A DNA stretch of 64,000 nt from Paragonimus westermani (taxonomy: Eukaryota > Platyhelminthes > Trematoda > Plagiorchiida > Troglotrematidae): assembly GCA_008508345.1 (NCBI GenBank), contig QNGE01000954.1, positions 64,529 to 128,528 on the forward strand, given 5' to 3'. The position numbers and the translations under genes were made by a program. A model generated the notes under the pieces. That model saw only the letters and a list, made by a program, of their open reading frames with translations. It was not told the origin of the DNA and made no database searches. Shown piece by piece: positions 13,262 through 24,500 of the stretch (position 1 is the first letter of the stretch; each line of letters starts with the position of its first letter).

Positions 13262-13594
13262 TTAGTGACCACAAGTCTTACTTGCCATTTTTTTACTCTC
13301 ATAACTTGTTGGTTTGCCCGCACCATACCTGTTCAGAAAGTGCCTAGCTGCTTTTATGCTGAGATCACAAAACCCTGGACGTTCTTGTTGATTCAACCCG
13401 TTGAACAACCTGCCGGGATAGCCAAGGTGTATTATCATATTCTGGGAAATGTTCATTTGGGACTTTAGCCGGTTTACAGAACAACTCTGTTCAGCTCGCC
13501 TAAATAATGATAAGAATGAACCAAGCTTGCAGTGTAGTTTCACGAACCGGCTGGACTGTGCCAAGTGACTAGTCCGTCTGCTTCTGTGAAACAT
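13262..13594 (-). pseudogene. Penelope-like element fragment, RT C-terminus/linker
   Basis: Minus-strand open frame of 110 codons. Its central segment reads SLFRRAEQSCSVNRLKSQM, followed by NMIIHLGYPGRLFN. This resembles the end of the PLE reverse transcriptase, where LxxRxxxICSxxxLxxEL is followed by LxxNGYPxxFI, just before the linker that leads to the GIY-YIG endonuclease. The Asn of NGYP is replaced by Leu. The basic linker (PKKPxYLxLPFKGD type) that should follow is absent, so the fragment is truncated or interrupted. It lies downstream, on the minus strand, of another PLE endonuclease remnant (13915-14310). That is the reverse of the order within one element, so the two are different copies or a decayed tandem. 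Confidence 0.6.
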
Positions 13595-13914
13595 TAACCG
13601 CTAGAGTGTTCCATTTCAATTTATAACACTTAAGATATCGAAAAGAGACTCAACATTCTCCTTCTCACACATCATGCGTTGCCTCTTGCGTAGCTTATTC
13701 GGCAAGCCTAGTTCAATCTGTACTTGCTGTAGAATATTTGCAACAACAGGTATGTTGAATGCAACAATGATGAGAGGCAATTCATGTAATGTTCCCCGGA
13801 GTAACACTTTGTACACTATGATCACACTTGGACAATTAATTAATTTTAAACGAGTAAAGATTCCATAGAGTGTAAGTCATGGATTACAGGATTAAATAAA
13901 CGGTCACAAAAACT

Positions 13915-14310
13915 GGACATCGAATTGTTGGGAATGCCGACTACCAGGGTGGCCGCAATGTCAACAAAAAATGTTTTCGAACTCAGAGAGAGGACCGTGA
14001 CGTTTGATAGCCAAAGTCTCAGCAAACCGAAGAATGCACTTCCGGCTGCTCCGAATAACCACCGAGAACGCTTCGGGAATTTCGGTTGTGTCCTGTTTGT
14101 ATTGTGTCTTACAACCGATGATACTGGGTGCTGTCCGTCGGTAGGTACATGGGCGCCTGGCGTTTCTAACTGAGTTTTCAGCCATTTGGGGACATGCTTC
14201 TTGATACGAACTAGTTGTCGACTTGTCCATCGTATGTAGCTCGTACTGCAGCCACATGAATATTTGTATAAACAGGTATGTTGTCGAAGTAACGTGCTTG
14301 TCAAAGAAAT
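13915..14310 (-). pseudogene. Penelope-like element fragment, degenerate GIY-YIG endonuclease
   Basis: On the minus strand, one frame reads YKYSCGCSTSYIRWTSRQL and then KKHVPKWLK and SSVVRHN. This aligns with the endonuclease of the plus-strand PLE at 14725-15333 (YQFTCSCGDVYIGRT, EHLPNWLK, SSIARH). The YIG box has become YIR. A frameshift then moves homology to another frame that reads RKCILRFAETLAIKRH, matching the catalytic-Glu helix (KLLAFSEAMLIRAH in the intact copy). Just upstream, NFFDKHV resembles the linker's FIDKH, and the segment between is deleted. Catalytic competence is lost. No hammerhead tail is visible below 13915. Overlapping plus-strand frames here are shadows. Confidence 0.75.
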
Positions 14311-14599
14311 TCAACCTAGAAGCTCGTGGCTGGTCACCCCATCATGGCGACAACAATGTAATTCCGACTCTGACCTAGCGGACTGCTATTGCAATGACAT
14401 CCATTTATTGTGGAAATTGACTGGGAGCATGGAGTGTAGAGCTGTGAGGGGCGTCTTACTTCACCCGTGGACAAATGGCCATTCATATTACGTTCTTAAG
14501 CGCGGAACGATTTCACGCAGTGGAGCACGCAAACAGAGATTTAGTGTACTCGGGAGTAATTAATTTTACCGCGTGTTCGTATTACTTAGTAAGTTGACT

Positions 14600-14610
14600 A
14601 ATTTATATGC
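14600..14610. repeat. Target-site duplication of the PLE insertion, left copy
   Basis: The 11-bp word AATTTATATGC sits immediately left of the inverted PLE tail and recurs exactly at 15514-15524, immediately right of the element. The flanking bases differ on both sides. PLEs are known to make short variable-length duplications. Confidence 0.8.
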
Positions 14611-14724
14611 TTCATCAGCGCAGAAAGAAGACATATGTTGCGATATGTTAACATTTCGTTTACTCTCATCAGTCGCAAACGTAAAACATGCAGGTATATA
14701 TGACAGACAATTAGAGATAGACAG
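14610..14724 (-). repeat. Inverted copy of the PLE 3' tail (left arm)
   Basis: Reverse complement of 15366-15481 with roughly five substitutions and one single-base indel. It lacks the last 32 bases of the 3' end (15482-15513). Together the arms enclose about 640 bp, so a read-through transcript would form a long hairpin that could sequester both ribozyme cores. Confidence 0.9.
14638..14678 (-). ncRNA. Hammerhead ribozyme, inverted copy
   Basis: The 41-base core is identical to that at 15413-15453 and read on the minus strand. It contains the CTGATGA box, the GAAA box, a 6-bp helix I (TTGCGA with TCGCAA), a 3-bp helix III (ATG/CAT with loop TTAA) and the cleavage triplet ATA. Helix II is reduced to one clear G-C pair. 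It could act only in a minus-strand transcript. Confidence 0.75.
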
Positions 14725-15333
14725 GGTATTGCAAACGGATATCCCGAAAAGTTCATAGATATTCACAGCAAGGCGACCAGTTGCAAGAAACCAGTGCAAA
14801 CAGCTCAAAAGAAAGATATATTTTTATTTTTGCAATTCAAAGGCGATCACCTGGCAAATGACATCAAGCACAAACTGAAGTGTGCCCTATCCCGGACGTA
14901 TACGGCTGCCCAATTACGCTTGGTTCAAACCACCAAAGGACTCGTTCTACACAATCGCGAACGCAGTCGGTCTGACCATTCTGTCTCTCACGTTGTCTAT
15001 CAGTTCACTTGCAGTTGCGGTGACGTTTACATAGGCAGAACAGACCGACGGCTATCTCAGCGTGTGGCCGAACACCTCCCAAACTGGTTAAAACAGCGCA
15101 TGACACAACTGGAAACCGATGGATCGGTTACTCGAAGCCCTGCGTCATCGATTGCCAGACACATCATGATAACAGGTCACCAGGTGGTCCCACTTAACTC
15201 TTTCAAAATATTGTTACGTCAGCAGAACCCGAAGCTACTGGCCTTTAGCGAAGCCATGCTGATTAGAGCTCACCAGCCGGCGCTGTGTGCACAAAAGTGG
15301 GTGAAGCAACCTATAGAGTTGTCGTGGTGGTGA
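14725..15333 (+). pseudogene. PLE linker and GIY-YIG endonuclease (truncated ORF)
   Basis: Uninterrupted frame of 202 codons, open from the inverted-tail boundary. It has no genuine start because the RT part is missing; the first Met is at 14794. Before that Met the frame reads GYPEKFIDIHS, the conserved end of the PLE RT. Counting from the Met: the linker LFLQFKGDHL lies at residues 11-20; the GIY-like VVYQF at 67-71; the Cys pair CSCG at 73-76; YIGRT at 79-83; the second Arg at about 90; EHLPNWL at 93-99; the His pair RH...TGH at 122-129; and the catalytic-Glu helix FSEAMLIRAH at 151-160. All hallmark residues of a PLE nuclease, including the CCHH-type metal-site residues, are present. The stop is TGA at 15331. 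In an intact element this domain nicks target DNA. Its intact frame suggests recent insertion compared with the eroded copy at 13915-14310. Confidence 0.9.
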
Positions 15334-15365
15334 TGACAATACGTGGTGTGATTGTATGCGTCTAT

Positions 15366-15481
15366 CTGTCTATCTCTAATTGTCTGTCATGTATAACTTG
15401 CATGTTTTACGTTTGCGACTGATGAGAGTAAACGAAATGTTAACATATCGCAACATACGTCTTCTTTCTGCGCTGATAAAG
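15366..15481 (+). repeat. PLE 3' tail (pLTR-like), right arm
   Basis: Sense-orientation tail, 33 bases after the endonuclease stop. It carries the hammerhead and is followed by 32 bases (15482-15513) up to the target-site duplication. It is matched in inverse orientation at 14610-14724. Confidence 0.88.
15413..15453 (+). ncRNA. Hammerhead ribozyme in the PLE tail
   Basis: Self-cleaving RNA motif, a type known from the terminal repeats of Penelope-like elements. Helix I pairs TTGCGA (15413-15418) with TCGCAA (15448-15453). It extends outward through a CAT bulge (15454-15456) by ACGT (15409-15412) with ACGT (15457-15460). The catalytic box CTGATGA is at 15419-15425 and GAAA at 15434-15437. Helix III is ATG (15437-15439), loop TTAA, CAT (15444-15446). 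The cleavage triplet is ATA, predicted to be cut between 15447 and 15448. Helix II (GAGTAAAC, 15426-15433) offers only the closing G-C pair. All core bases are present. Weak helices II and III suggest slow or dimeric activity (inference). Confidence 0.82.
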
Positions 15482-15513
15482 TTATTGAAGGGAACTCAGT
15501 GTTTCAAGTTTCC

Positions 15514-15524
15514 AATTTATATGC
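15514..15524. repeat. Target-site duplication of the PLE insertion, right copy
   Basis: Exact 11-bp repeat of 14600-14610. It defines the 3' end of the inserted element at 15513. Confidence 0.8.
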
Positions 15525-18500
15525 CTCGTTTAACAAACTAATCTAGAGCGGATTGTAAGGGTCCAGACAATTAGTGGACAAGTTCTTTATTAACACTAGT
15601 GGTCTAAGAAGAAGGCGTGCTTTGTGGGTTTTTTTGAAATCACAGGGGTGAGGTGTAAAACTTCTCGTTGATTCCAGAGCTAAAACCTGGCTCAGTCCAA
15701 AATTGCACGTCTTTTATTTGTTCAGTTGTTTTCTGCGTCAACACGAGTATTTTACTCACACACTGAAGGCGGAGCCTTTAACCACCGCTCAACATTGACT
15801 GAACGTTCTGAAAGCTTAAACTCTGATTTCTGAACTAAATCATTAATGTGACACGTAACACCAAGCTAAACCTAGTTTCCCCCAGTTTTAAGAAAAAGAG
15901 TTTGATTTTACCTTGACAAGTGATGGTTCTGATTTGGCGATAAATTTGTCGTGACAGTTTGGAATCGTGTGAAACAACCGGGTGTTTCACGGTAAAAAAT
16001 TTTCCCACTGAAAGTAAACAAGTTGACAGGAGAAAATAAATTTTGGCAAAATTATAGCACTTTTCTAAATCAGCTAAGTGAAAACCAGGAGGAGGCAAAT
16101 AATGCACAGCAGTATCTGTCTTCTACATACCGATTATTACTTCCGATTTTCTATTATCTGTTTTGAACCAGGTGATAGAGGTTGTTGTGACTTAACGACT
16201 TCGGAAAGCAAACGTTGCTGTTAAAAGTCTCGCTATCCAGGATAGCAGAATGTACACCTTTAGTTAATTAGAGGGATCGTTGGTGGTTTTTTGTGCACTG
16301 ACAAAATTTGACAGTCAAATCCTATCAGATGAAGTGGAATAGGCAAGTTTTTTTAATCGAGACGCTTGCTTAATTTCTTTCTAAATTTCAGAAAATTTTC
16401 AATTTCAGATTCATCTGCGGAATTTCTTTGTTTGTGTGTGACGATATTTTTTAACTGTTAGCCAATTTTCGTTTTATATAAGCTTACTAAATTTGACACA
16501 GTTTACTGAATATACATCAAAATGGACTTCTGAAGGTGAGTTCGAATGTTTTGTTCACTCATCTAGAATAACCGCGTTCTAGACCGCTTTCATTAACTCG
16601 AACCTTCGTTGTTAGGTACTAATCAGTACAATGACTGTAGACTTACGAACAGAAAATTATCCGGACAGCATGCACTTCACAGCCCGTGCGAATCAAACAT
16701 TTTATGTAAACCGGTAAGTAGTTGCTGAAATTCGTTGCATATATTTTACTGTACAATATGGCAGCATCCACTGCACCGTTTTTCTTGAGTGGTTTATCCG
16801 CATTGTCATTTAAATGGTCACTCGTTTAATCACCACTTTACCTTTGGCCTTATGTATGACGTTTATCATTCAGTCCTGTACGGAAAAGTTTAATCCATTA
16901 GCCATGCACGTAAAAAATTAACATCGATAGTTAAGCACACAAGAATTGAGAGGTCATTGCTCATGCCTAATCTACCTTAGATACCGCGAGCATACTCCTT
17001 TAAGAAATCTTAGTTAACTGGTCCGCAATTCACATTTGAGTTGATCGTCAAATTCTCTTTGTATGATAACTTATCCAGCGCGAATCGTGTGAATTTGTGT
17101 ACTCTGTTGAAACTTGTACACAGGCTATAGTGAAAAATAGAAACGAGGTGAATGACCAGTATTCGTCAACCATCAGTATCAAAAAGTGTTCACCATATCA
17201 TTGGTAAGAACAAGTTGCTTTAATCGCCCTTTATGCATGAATACTGTCTCCTAGTACAAACTAAAGACGTAATAAGACTGAGTTTTTGTGACTCACATTA
17301 GATGTAATATGCATCTCTGGTCTGTGCTGGGCAAATAACTGCAAACCAAAAGTTATCGCTTTACCCTAACGTGAAGTCAGTTTCACAGCTTAAGTGCAGC
17401 AAATCAAGTTTGTCCTTCAATTACGTCAGCCAATCTTCAGATGATTATTTAGGTGGTACATAATAAAGAACAACACTGAAACTGTTAAAAGGAGGTTGTG
17501 AAATAGTTGTGTGAACGAAACTTCTGTTTTTACTTACTGAGAAATATCAGAACAGGCATAGAATCGAGAAGTTTTAAAGCGGTCAATCACATTTGCAATT
17601 AATAGCAGAACACTATCTAGATGTAATCGAGTATATTGTGTTACCTCCCAGATAATGAAATGATAGTGTGCATATAGTGTTCCGTTTCGTACCACAAGAA
17701 CAAACACGTTTAAACGTTATGTATGCCTTAGTATTTAACAATAGTTTAAACATCTAATAATACCTTGCAAGTGTCGCCAGACTGAAGATATTAAACGATA
17801 TTAGCCGTAAAGCTGCACAAAAATGTTTGCGCATAAAACGACTGTTGCTGAAACTGCGAATATGTTTTGTCGAATATGGAAGTCCAGTCTATGACTTCAG
17901 AAAATTTACAGAAAAATTTAACGTTGTGGACCCATCAGTATTATCTTTGTTCCAGCAGGTTTTTGTACACAACTCTGACAGCGCTGCTGAAAGAAGTCGG
18001 TCATTCGCATAGGTTACACCCACGTATCTACAACTGAAGCGGTATATCTATAACAGAATCTATTAGGAAGAAAAGAACGTTGATTGGAGAGAATAACTTG
18101 CCCAACTTCCCCTTCTATCATTGAGTGAGTTTTGTGAATCAGGCGCATACCGAAATGATTAGTACAAAGGATAACCTTCGTGGTTTAGGAGTATATGGTA
18201 TTACAGTTTTCTACTGTATACATTTTGCCATTTATACATATATTGGCATATTAAACGGTATAGGGAGTCTAATTTTTTCTGAATTTCCACGCAGCTTTTG
18301 GTTACCTCTTTACTTAGCTTTACAACAACCCATGAATGTGAACCGCGAATAAAACGTCTTCCGAGTTCACTCGACTGGTGGGCTCGGTTACTGCAAAGTG
18401 TGCGTTAGCGCCACAGGTTCTAACTGATACCAAAGTGAACATTTCACAGTTAATGAGGCGATGGACAAATTTTTCGATACACAGACCAAGGGCAAGTGTC

Positions 18501-21500
18501 TTGGGCAACATTTTTACTACATCTGTTTTACTGTGATACCAAACATTGACCTAAGTACAAAAGAGGTGATCCGAAAAAGTCCAAATCTGTGGTAAATGAT
18601 ATTAATTGTTATTTGATGTTTTAGTTTTCTAGGGTTTCAGGTTCAATAGTTAATCAGCTTTCGTGATTTTCATTTGATCGCGAATACTGATCCCGTGACT
18701 GGTGTGGCGTTCCACGATCCACCCTGGATGACTGATTGAAAATCACACAATTTTTTACTACTAGCCAAAAGTCTTTTATTTTTGTAACAATAGGTCGCCT
18801 ATATGCATTGTGAATGGTTGGGTTCACTATATCTTGTGGATGGCTTATTGCACGTGAAAAGTGCCGCAAATCACCACACAGACTTATCTGTATAGTAAGT
18901 TAGGGGAGACGCTGAAAGTGGCGATTACGCCAGACGTGCAGAAAGTCCTACATTTGAATACCTCAGGTTAAATTTTCTTTGTTCCGACTTCATTACTGAA
19001 TGGGCATGTGAACAACCAGAGCGCGGGATCCAGGGGACGAAGCAATGTTAAGTGAGCATTGAATTTGTCGTAATGCCTTCTGTGGAAAGATATTCTGAGT
19101 CAAGTACCAGCAACTCTTGAAGTTGTGATTCGAGTTATTAAAAAATTCCTGGCCGATTTTAGCAGATATTACAGCTAGATTAGTTGACTCGATTCGTTTG
19201 CGGCGTTTGCGGAGGTACCTCCAGATTCTCCATCACTGACAGTCTCGCTGGCTAAGACATGAAAACACTGACACTGCGCGTCTAGTTTAAGTCGGTCCCA
19301 CCGGTCGATCACGGTGAGAGAAGCTCAGACAACTATTTTCTGTCGGTGCAATGAAACTAGAGAGCTACCCACATAGAATTTATTTAAAATTTCTCACCCT
19401 ACGTTTTGTCTTAGTCTTTCGCTTTGGTTAGATGATCAGTTTATTTGTCATTTGATAATCTTAAAATAAACAAATATAACTCAGAATCTCAGAAGTCGCT
19501 CGTCATGGAAGTTGAATAATCACGCCAGGCTGAGTTAAGTAGACAAATCAAAATGTTGCCGATAGACTTTGTTTTAAGAAATGACGGTTTGTCCAACAAA
19601 TTAAAGAATGGTGGATTGGTGGACAGCTAAAGGCAGAGAATGAGAATAATGCAGTATTCGGTGAGTTAAGTAGCTTATACCTATTCCAAATTTTCGCAGC
19701 ATTAAATTCCAAAATGCAGCAGGTAAACATACCAAGTTTCTAGCAGACACTTATTCAGTGGTATATGACGAAAACCACGTTGAGGACAAATTGTGTTACA
19801 TAACGTTTCAAACACTTTGGATGGCGTTTCGCAGGAGTGTTATATTCGAAATTATGTTAACGTCACAAGTTAGAGAAGGATTCAGACAACGCACTAATTG
19901 TACCGCCGGGTAGTCATGAAGTATATGTTAATCATAATTCAGTGACGCTGTGCTGAAGCTCTCACTGTTTACTCTCAATCCCACGATTGAGAAGCTATGG
20001 TAGCAGTTTCCTGAGTGGAATTGGAAGCGAACGTGTAAATAATACTAAACACAGACGCTCCGTATGTACATCACCCTCACCCTCATCTAGTTGGTAATGG
20101 GTTCGTCCAGTCAACCCAGCTTCAATGCTAACTGACCTTACCCTGGCTAACCACACGTGATCTCTGTTACTGTTGTTAATAATTTCTCGACTACAACACT
20201 CCTAGGCCACTCAAAGAGCCCGAATTATTGAACATCAAAACTTACGCCTAACGTTTTGTTTATCTAAGTCCACTAACTGTAGGTAAGTTAGACACGACAC
20301 TCGAACTGTTGGACCGCATTCTTATTGAATTTTGTGCAGATATTACATATCTCTGTCAATTACACATGAAGTTGGACTGGTGTGACGATCTCCTCACTAC
20401 CGTAAGCTGTTCTAAGATAGTTAGTCGAACACACATTACTTCATAGTGTACCCAGAGTTAGTCAGTCCAAGATGTTATCCCCAAGTCTTGCTGATTGTAT
20501 TTTTTCAACTGATTATGTTTACCATGACTTGACGACCTACAACTCGGTGTAGACGAATTCGAAACCTGGTGTCTTCAGCACCTTTGCGTTACCTGGTTTA
20601 TAAAAAAATTGTGCCGCTAACATCCCTTCTGCCGGATAGATAGTGCTGATGATCAGTTTGGTTGAAGTAAAGCTTCTCCATTTACTGTTTGTCACGCTGT
20701 ACCGTAAACTAACTTTTCGGTTTGGAACAAACATAGGCTGAAAAACGCGAACTCGGGGTTTTTTGAGGCGCAGTTGCTCATTCTTTTCTTGTTTCTTTCC
20801 TTGAAATTAAAATGGATCTAGTTGCGGAGAATGGAGTATTCAGCTGCTTTCGAACCAATGATTGAAACAACATGACGAGCGCGGCAGCCGTTGAGTTACG
20901 AAACCACAGTTTGATTTATCCTAAAGTTAGAGTGTACTTCCATCGAACCGTTTGTTTTTTTCAACGTTGTGGTGGGCAATCATGTTTCAAGGACCGTTTT
21001 TCTCTGAGTCTGCTGGACAGTCTTATAGTTGTTAACTGGTGATCCTGGATCTTTTAATATGTTTTGAAACGCGACTTTTCACACCGTCAAATATTATAGC
21101 TATCACACAATTTATGGGAAAATATGACCATATCTGTGGCAGTTCCTCAGGTCTGTTTTCACTCAAAATCTTGGTTTCAGTTCACTCCAACCTCATACAG
21201 ACTGCTTATGCTGGAATTGTGATCCGTGATCCACGCCTTGTCCCATACTGTCCCATACTGTTTTCACTCCAGTTATTTAGAAGGAAATGGCCACTGGAGA
21301 TTACATCCAGATTAATCTCATTTCCACTTATGACTGCTGGACAGTCTTCCTCAAGTGCAGAAATTTTAAGCAAGCTATTCGATGAATTATTAATCAACCA
21401 TTTCTGCTCCTTACAGTCTTTTTTCGCCGTATTTCGTATTCCAACTTGTTCACTCTAAACGTACCATTGCAACAGTCCAAATTTAACTGATATCCCAACT

Positions 21501-24500
21501 TACGGAATAATACACAATTTCCAAACTTCCTTAGATGGCACATGTGCAGGATGATCAGGCTCCCATCGCAATGATCATACATGGTAGACATTCTCAGAAC
21601 CACTTAAACTTTAGTTGTGTTGAAACTGTCTACTGCTTTCTTTCATCCACATCCATTGCACAGTATTTGGATAGGGAAAGTTTTGTTGATTACAGTCGAC
21701 CTGAATTACAATGCATGCAAGAGTAATCCGGTTCTCTTCTGACAGACTTCGCTGACTAGAGAGAGAGTCTATTTCATGGCATGTTTTTCTCCGTTAAGGT
21801 CGAGAAGGTAGAAGTTTGACCATGCGTTCATTTGTTTTCTTAAGGCAGGACTGAGCATTTTGGTGATACTCTTTGTCCATTTCTAGATAAACGTTGGTTT
21901 GGTGGATGGCACCTCCCGTTTGCAACTCCACGATCGACTTCTTCTGTGGTAACCTCAGTAGTTTCGTATCTCATCAGCGATGTCAAGTTTCATTAAAAGC
22001 CAACATAGTTTGTACGGATAAAGTGAATTTTGGCATACACCCAACTGACGATTTTGTGTGCTGATATATGAAGTTTGGTATGGTCTGTCAAAGAATTCAT
22101 ATGTGATATTGATTTTACCCATCATCTGAAAATTTTTATTAAGCAAAATAAGTGATGACAGAATCAAAGGGGGCATTTTTGAAAAAACAAAACTTTACTG
22201 ACCCATCAATTAAAAATAACTAGGTTTCTTTAGAGTCCAATAAAACTCAGGAGGCTAGCTAGCACTAAGTGATCTGTTTTTAAGATGCACGAAACATGCT
22301 GACAATTACAACAATGTATACCGAGTAACGTTATCACTCCGGTAAATTCGACGGCAAAAAATTAACCTAGATTGGCTGTATCAGTCCAAATTAATGACAA
22401 GCAAATGGCCATAACAAAATGCGCTTTCATTCCTGACACCATAGGCGCAACTATCTCCGATGAAATCTTAGTCTTTGTGAGTTGACATATTTGGAGATTT
22501 CTTTGCTTGAGCAGAAATCCCTTCGGTCGAACCATTGAACTCCAAGATTCAACTACACTCTAGAAATATGTGAAAAAACGATATCAAAGAGGATTGGTTT
22601 ATAATTATAAGAATGGTTTCTATTTTAGTCATAGACTTGCTATCAGTTAAATTATGAAAGATACTTGGTAAAATCTTTCTGTTCCGTTTCGGTCGAAATG
22701 TTTCGTATTCGACTATGTGCGTTTGTTGTTAAGACCACGTGAGTCTTCAAAAATCAACGTTAGCCGCATGATTGTTCTTTTGAAAGCGTTCTCAGCAAAC
22801 TATATGCGAGGGATTACAATGACGCTATTAACTTGATCAAAGAAGACAGAATCTTATTTCCTATTTAGGTAGTATACCAAGGTATAAATATTTACTAACA
22901 AGAGAATATTGCGTAGAAAACTTGTGGTCGTAAATAGGTTTTAAAACACACCACACTATGGAACTGCAAAGTTGTAAAAGCTCCCCTGTGAACCAAAACG
23001 GTTGACCATTGATCGGTTAGGATTTCAAAGTGTCAGTGTGCATCCGGTTTCTTACAAACTAACATAAGAAACATCACTGATGCTATTTGGCGTATGGAAG
23101 TAACGGCTGGCTTCTACTATCTGAGGCTATCCCATAGTCTGCTTTTATTGTGCAATCAAATCATGGGTGATCAACTTTGTGCTACAGTTGTGATTGTGGA
23201 TTACGTTCCTCTCGGTTTGTAAAGTCTACACTCCTCTCAATCTTGTTCGTGCTGGTTCAGCTTCTGACCGTCGTTACACACATCCGCCTTCAAATGTATC
23301 GTTTGTTTATTACGCTGTGTCAATATTGTTGAGGACACCGGTCTTCTGTTCACGTTTACACATTAATTTATGGCACAAAACTGGTATTCCGTAAGGCCCG
23401 AAGCTAGTGGTCATGTCACCGCAGAGTCTCACGTTGTAGACTCAGTCGCCCTCCCCGTTCGAATGACTCATCTAATTTTTAACTGTAAATAGGCAGAAAG
23501 AACACGATCCAAATACCCATTTCGTCCGGAACAGTTCTGTTGAAGTTTCAAGCCTGGCACCTAAAGACGTGGACTTATCTAGTGCTACTGAGAAATGCGT
23601 TTTCCCGGTTGACATTCGTTCGTTGAAGTATTTTAAACATAAATTTTCTATTAACATGCAATACAGAGCTCTGCGCACCCTAACTGACAGTCAAGTCATT
23701 GGCGATGCTGGTTGCCTTACCGATTGGTCGAAAAATGCGTCAAAATAAAAGCTGTCCGAAGCAAGCAAACTAAATTTTGGTGATCAAAATCTGAGATACT
23801 ACGACGTTATACAAATGAATCTTTCGTTGTATTGAGATTAGTTCATAGGTAGATTCGCTTTGGAACCGGACCGCCTGCAGAAGAAAGATCTGGACCAGCG
23901 TTTGAAAGCTCAATGAACAGCGTTTGCATAGCCCTGAATTCAGCTGCGTGGTTAGCAAGATAACTATATGATCCGTGCGTCAAGGTGGTGTGACTATATG
24001 GCCTTATGGTGATTGCGATCGCGCGTGTGCCGGTCATTTCGGACTGGAAGATCATCAACGAACTCATAGCAGACCGCCAAGGAAACACGGCCGGCATTTT
24101 TAAATAGGTTAAGTTAGGTCAATTATACGTCTTTTAATTTCACATCAACCAAAGACCTCCATCGTTTAGCAAGTTGCATGCTCTACTTTAAAGGAAATTG
24201 AATCACGACAGCTTTCAACCATTTGTTTTCTTTAGTTTGGCTTCTAGTCTTAAGTTTCTGTGGCACCACTCCTGCAGAGAACACTGCAATATATAGTCAT
24301 GTATAAAATTCCTTCCATCTCATATTTGTAATATCTATTTTCCCGGCTTCGACTTTGCCATTTATGTCATAAAAGCTTTGCTTCTTGGAGAAACGCACTT
24401 CACTTTCCTATTAACTTATCTACGTGCTTCGTGTGGGACTGGAGAAGGCATATGTAGTGTCATCAAACCGCGCACCTATTAAGAACTCATTGTTTGAAAA

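Larger units (their letters stand above)
14611..15513 (+). mobile_element. 5'-truncated Penelope-like element with hammerhead tail and inverted 5' tail copy
   Basis: One complete insertion of a PLE, a retroelement class with a telomerase-like RT and a GIY-YIG endonuclease. The order is: 11-bp target-site duplication; an inverted copy of the 3' tail (14610-14724); in-frame linker plus endonuclease (14725-15333); a short 3' UTR; the direct 3' tail (15366-15481); 32 further bases unique to the 3' end; and the second duplication. The two tails are about 95% alike over 115 bp with one indel, each with an identical hammerhead core. The RT is entirely missing, so the copy is dead on arrival. The coding frame begins exactly where the inverted tail ends, which argues that truncation and inversion arose in one integration event. 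Similar 5' inverted fragments are known in Penelope families. Confidence 0.9.

Noticed and set aside
14264..14563. 99-codon plus-strand ORF next to the PLE pieces
   Set aside because: It partly overlaps the opposite strand of the degenerate PLE fragment and shows no motif. Probably chance.
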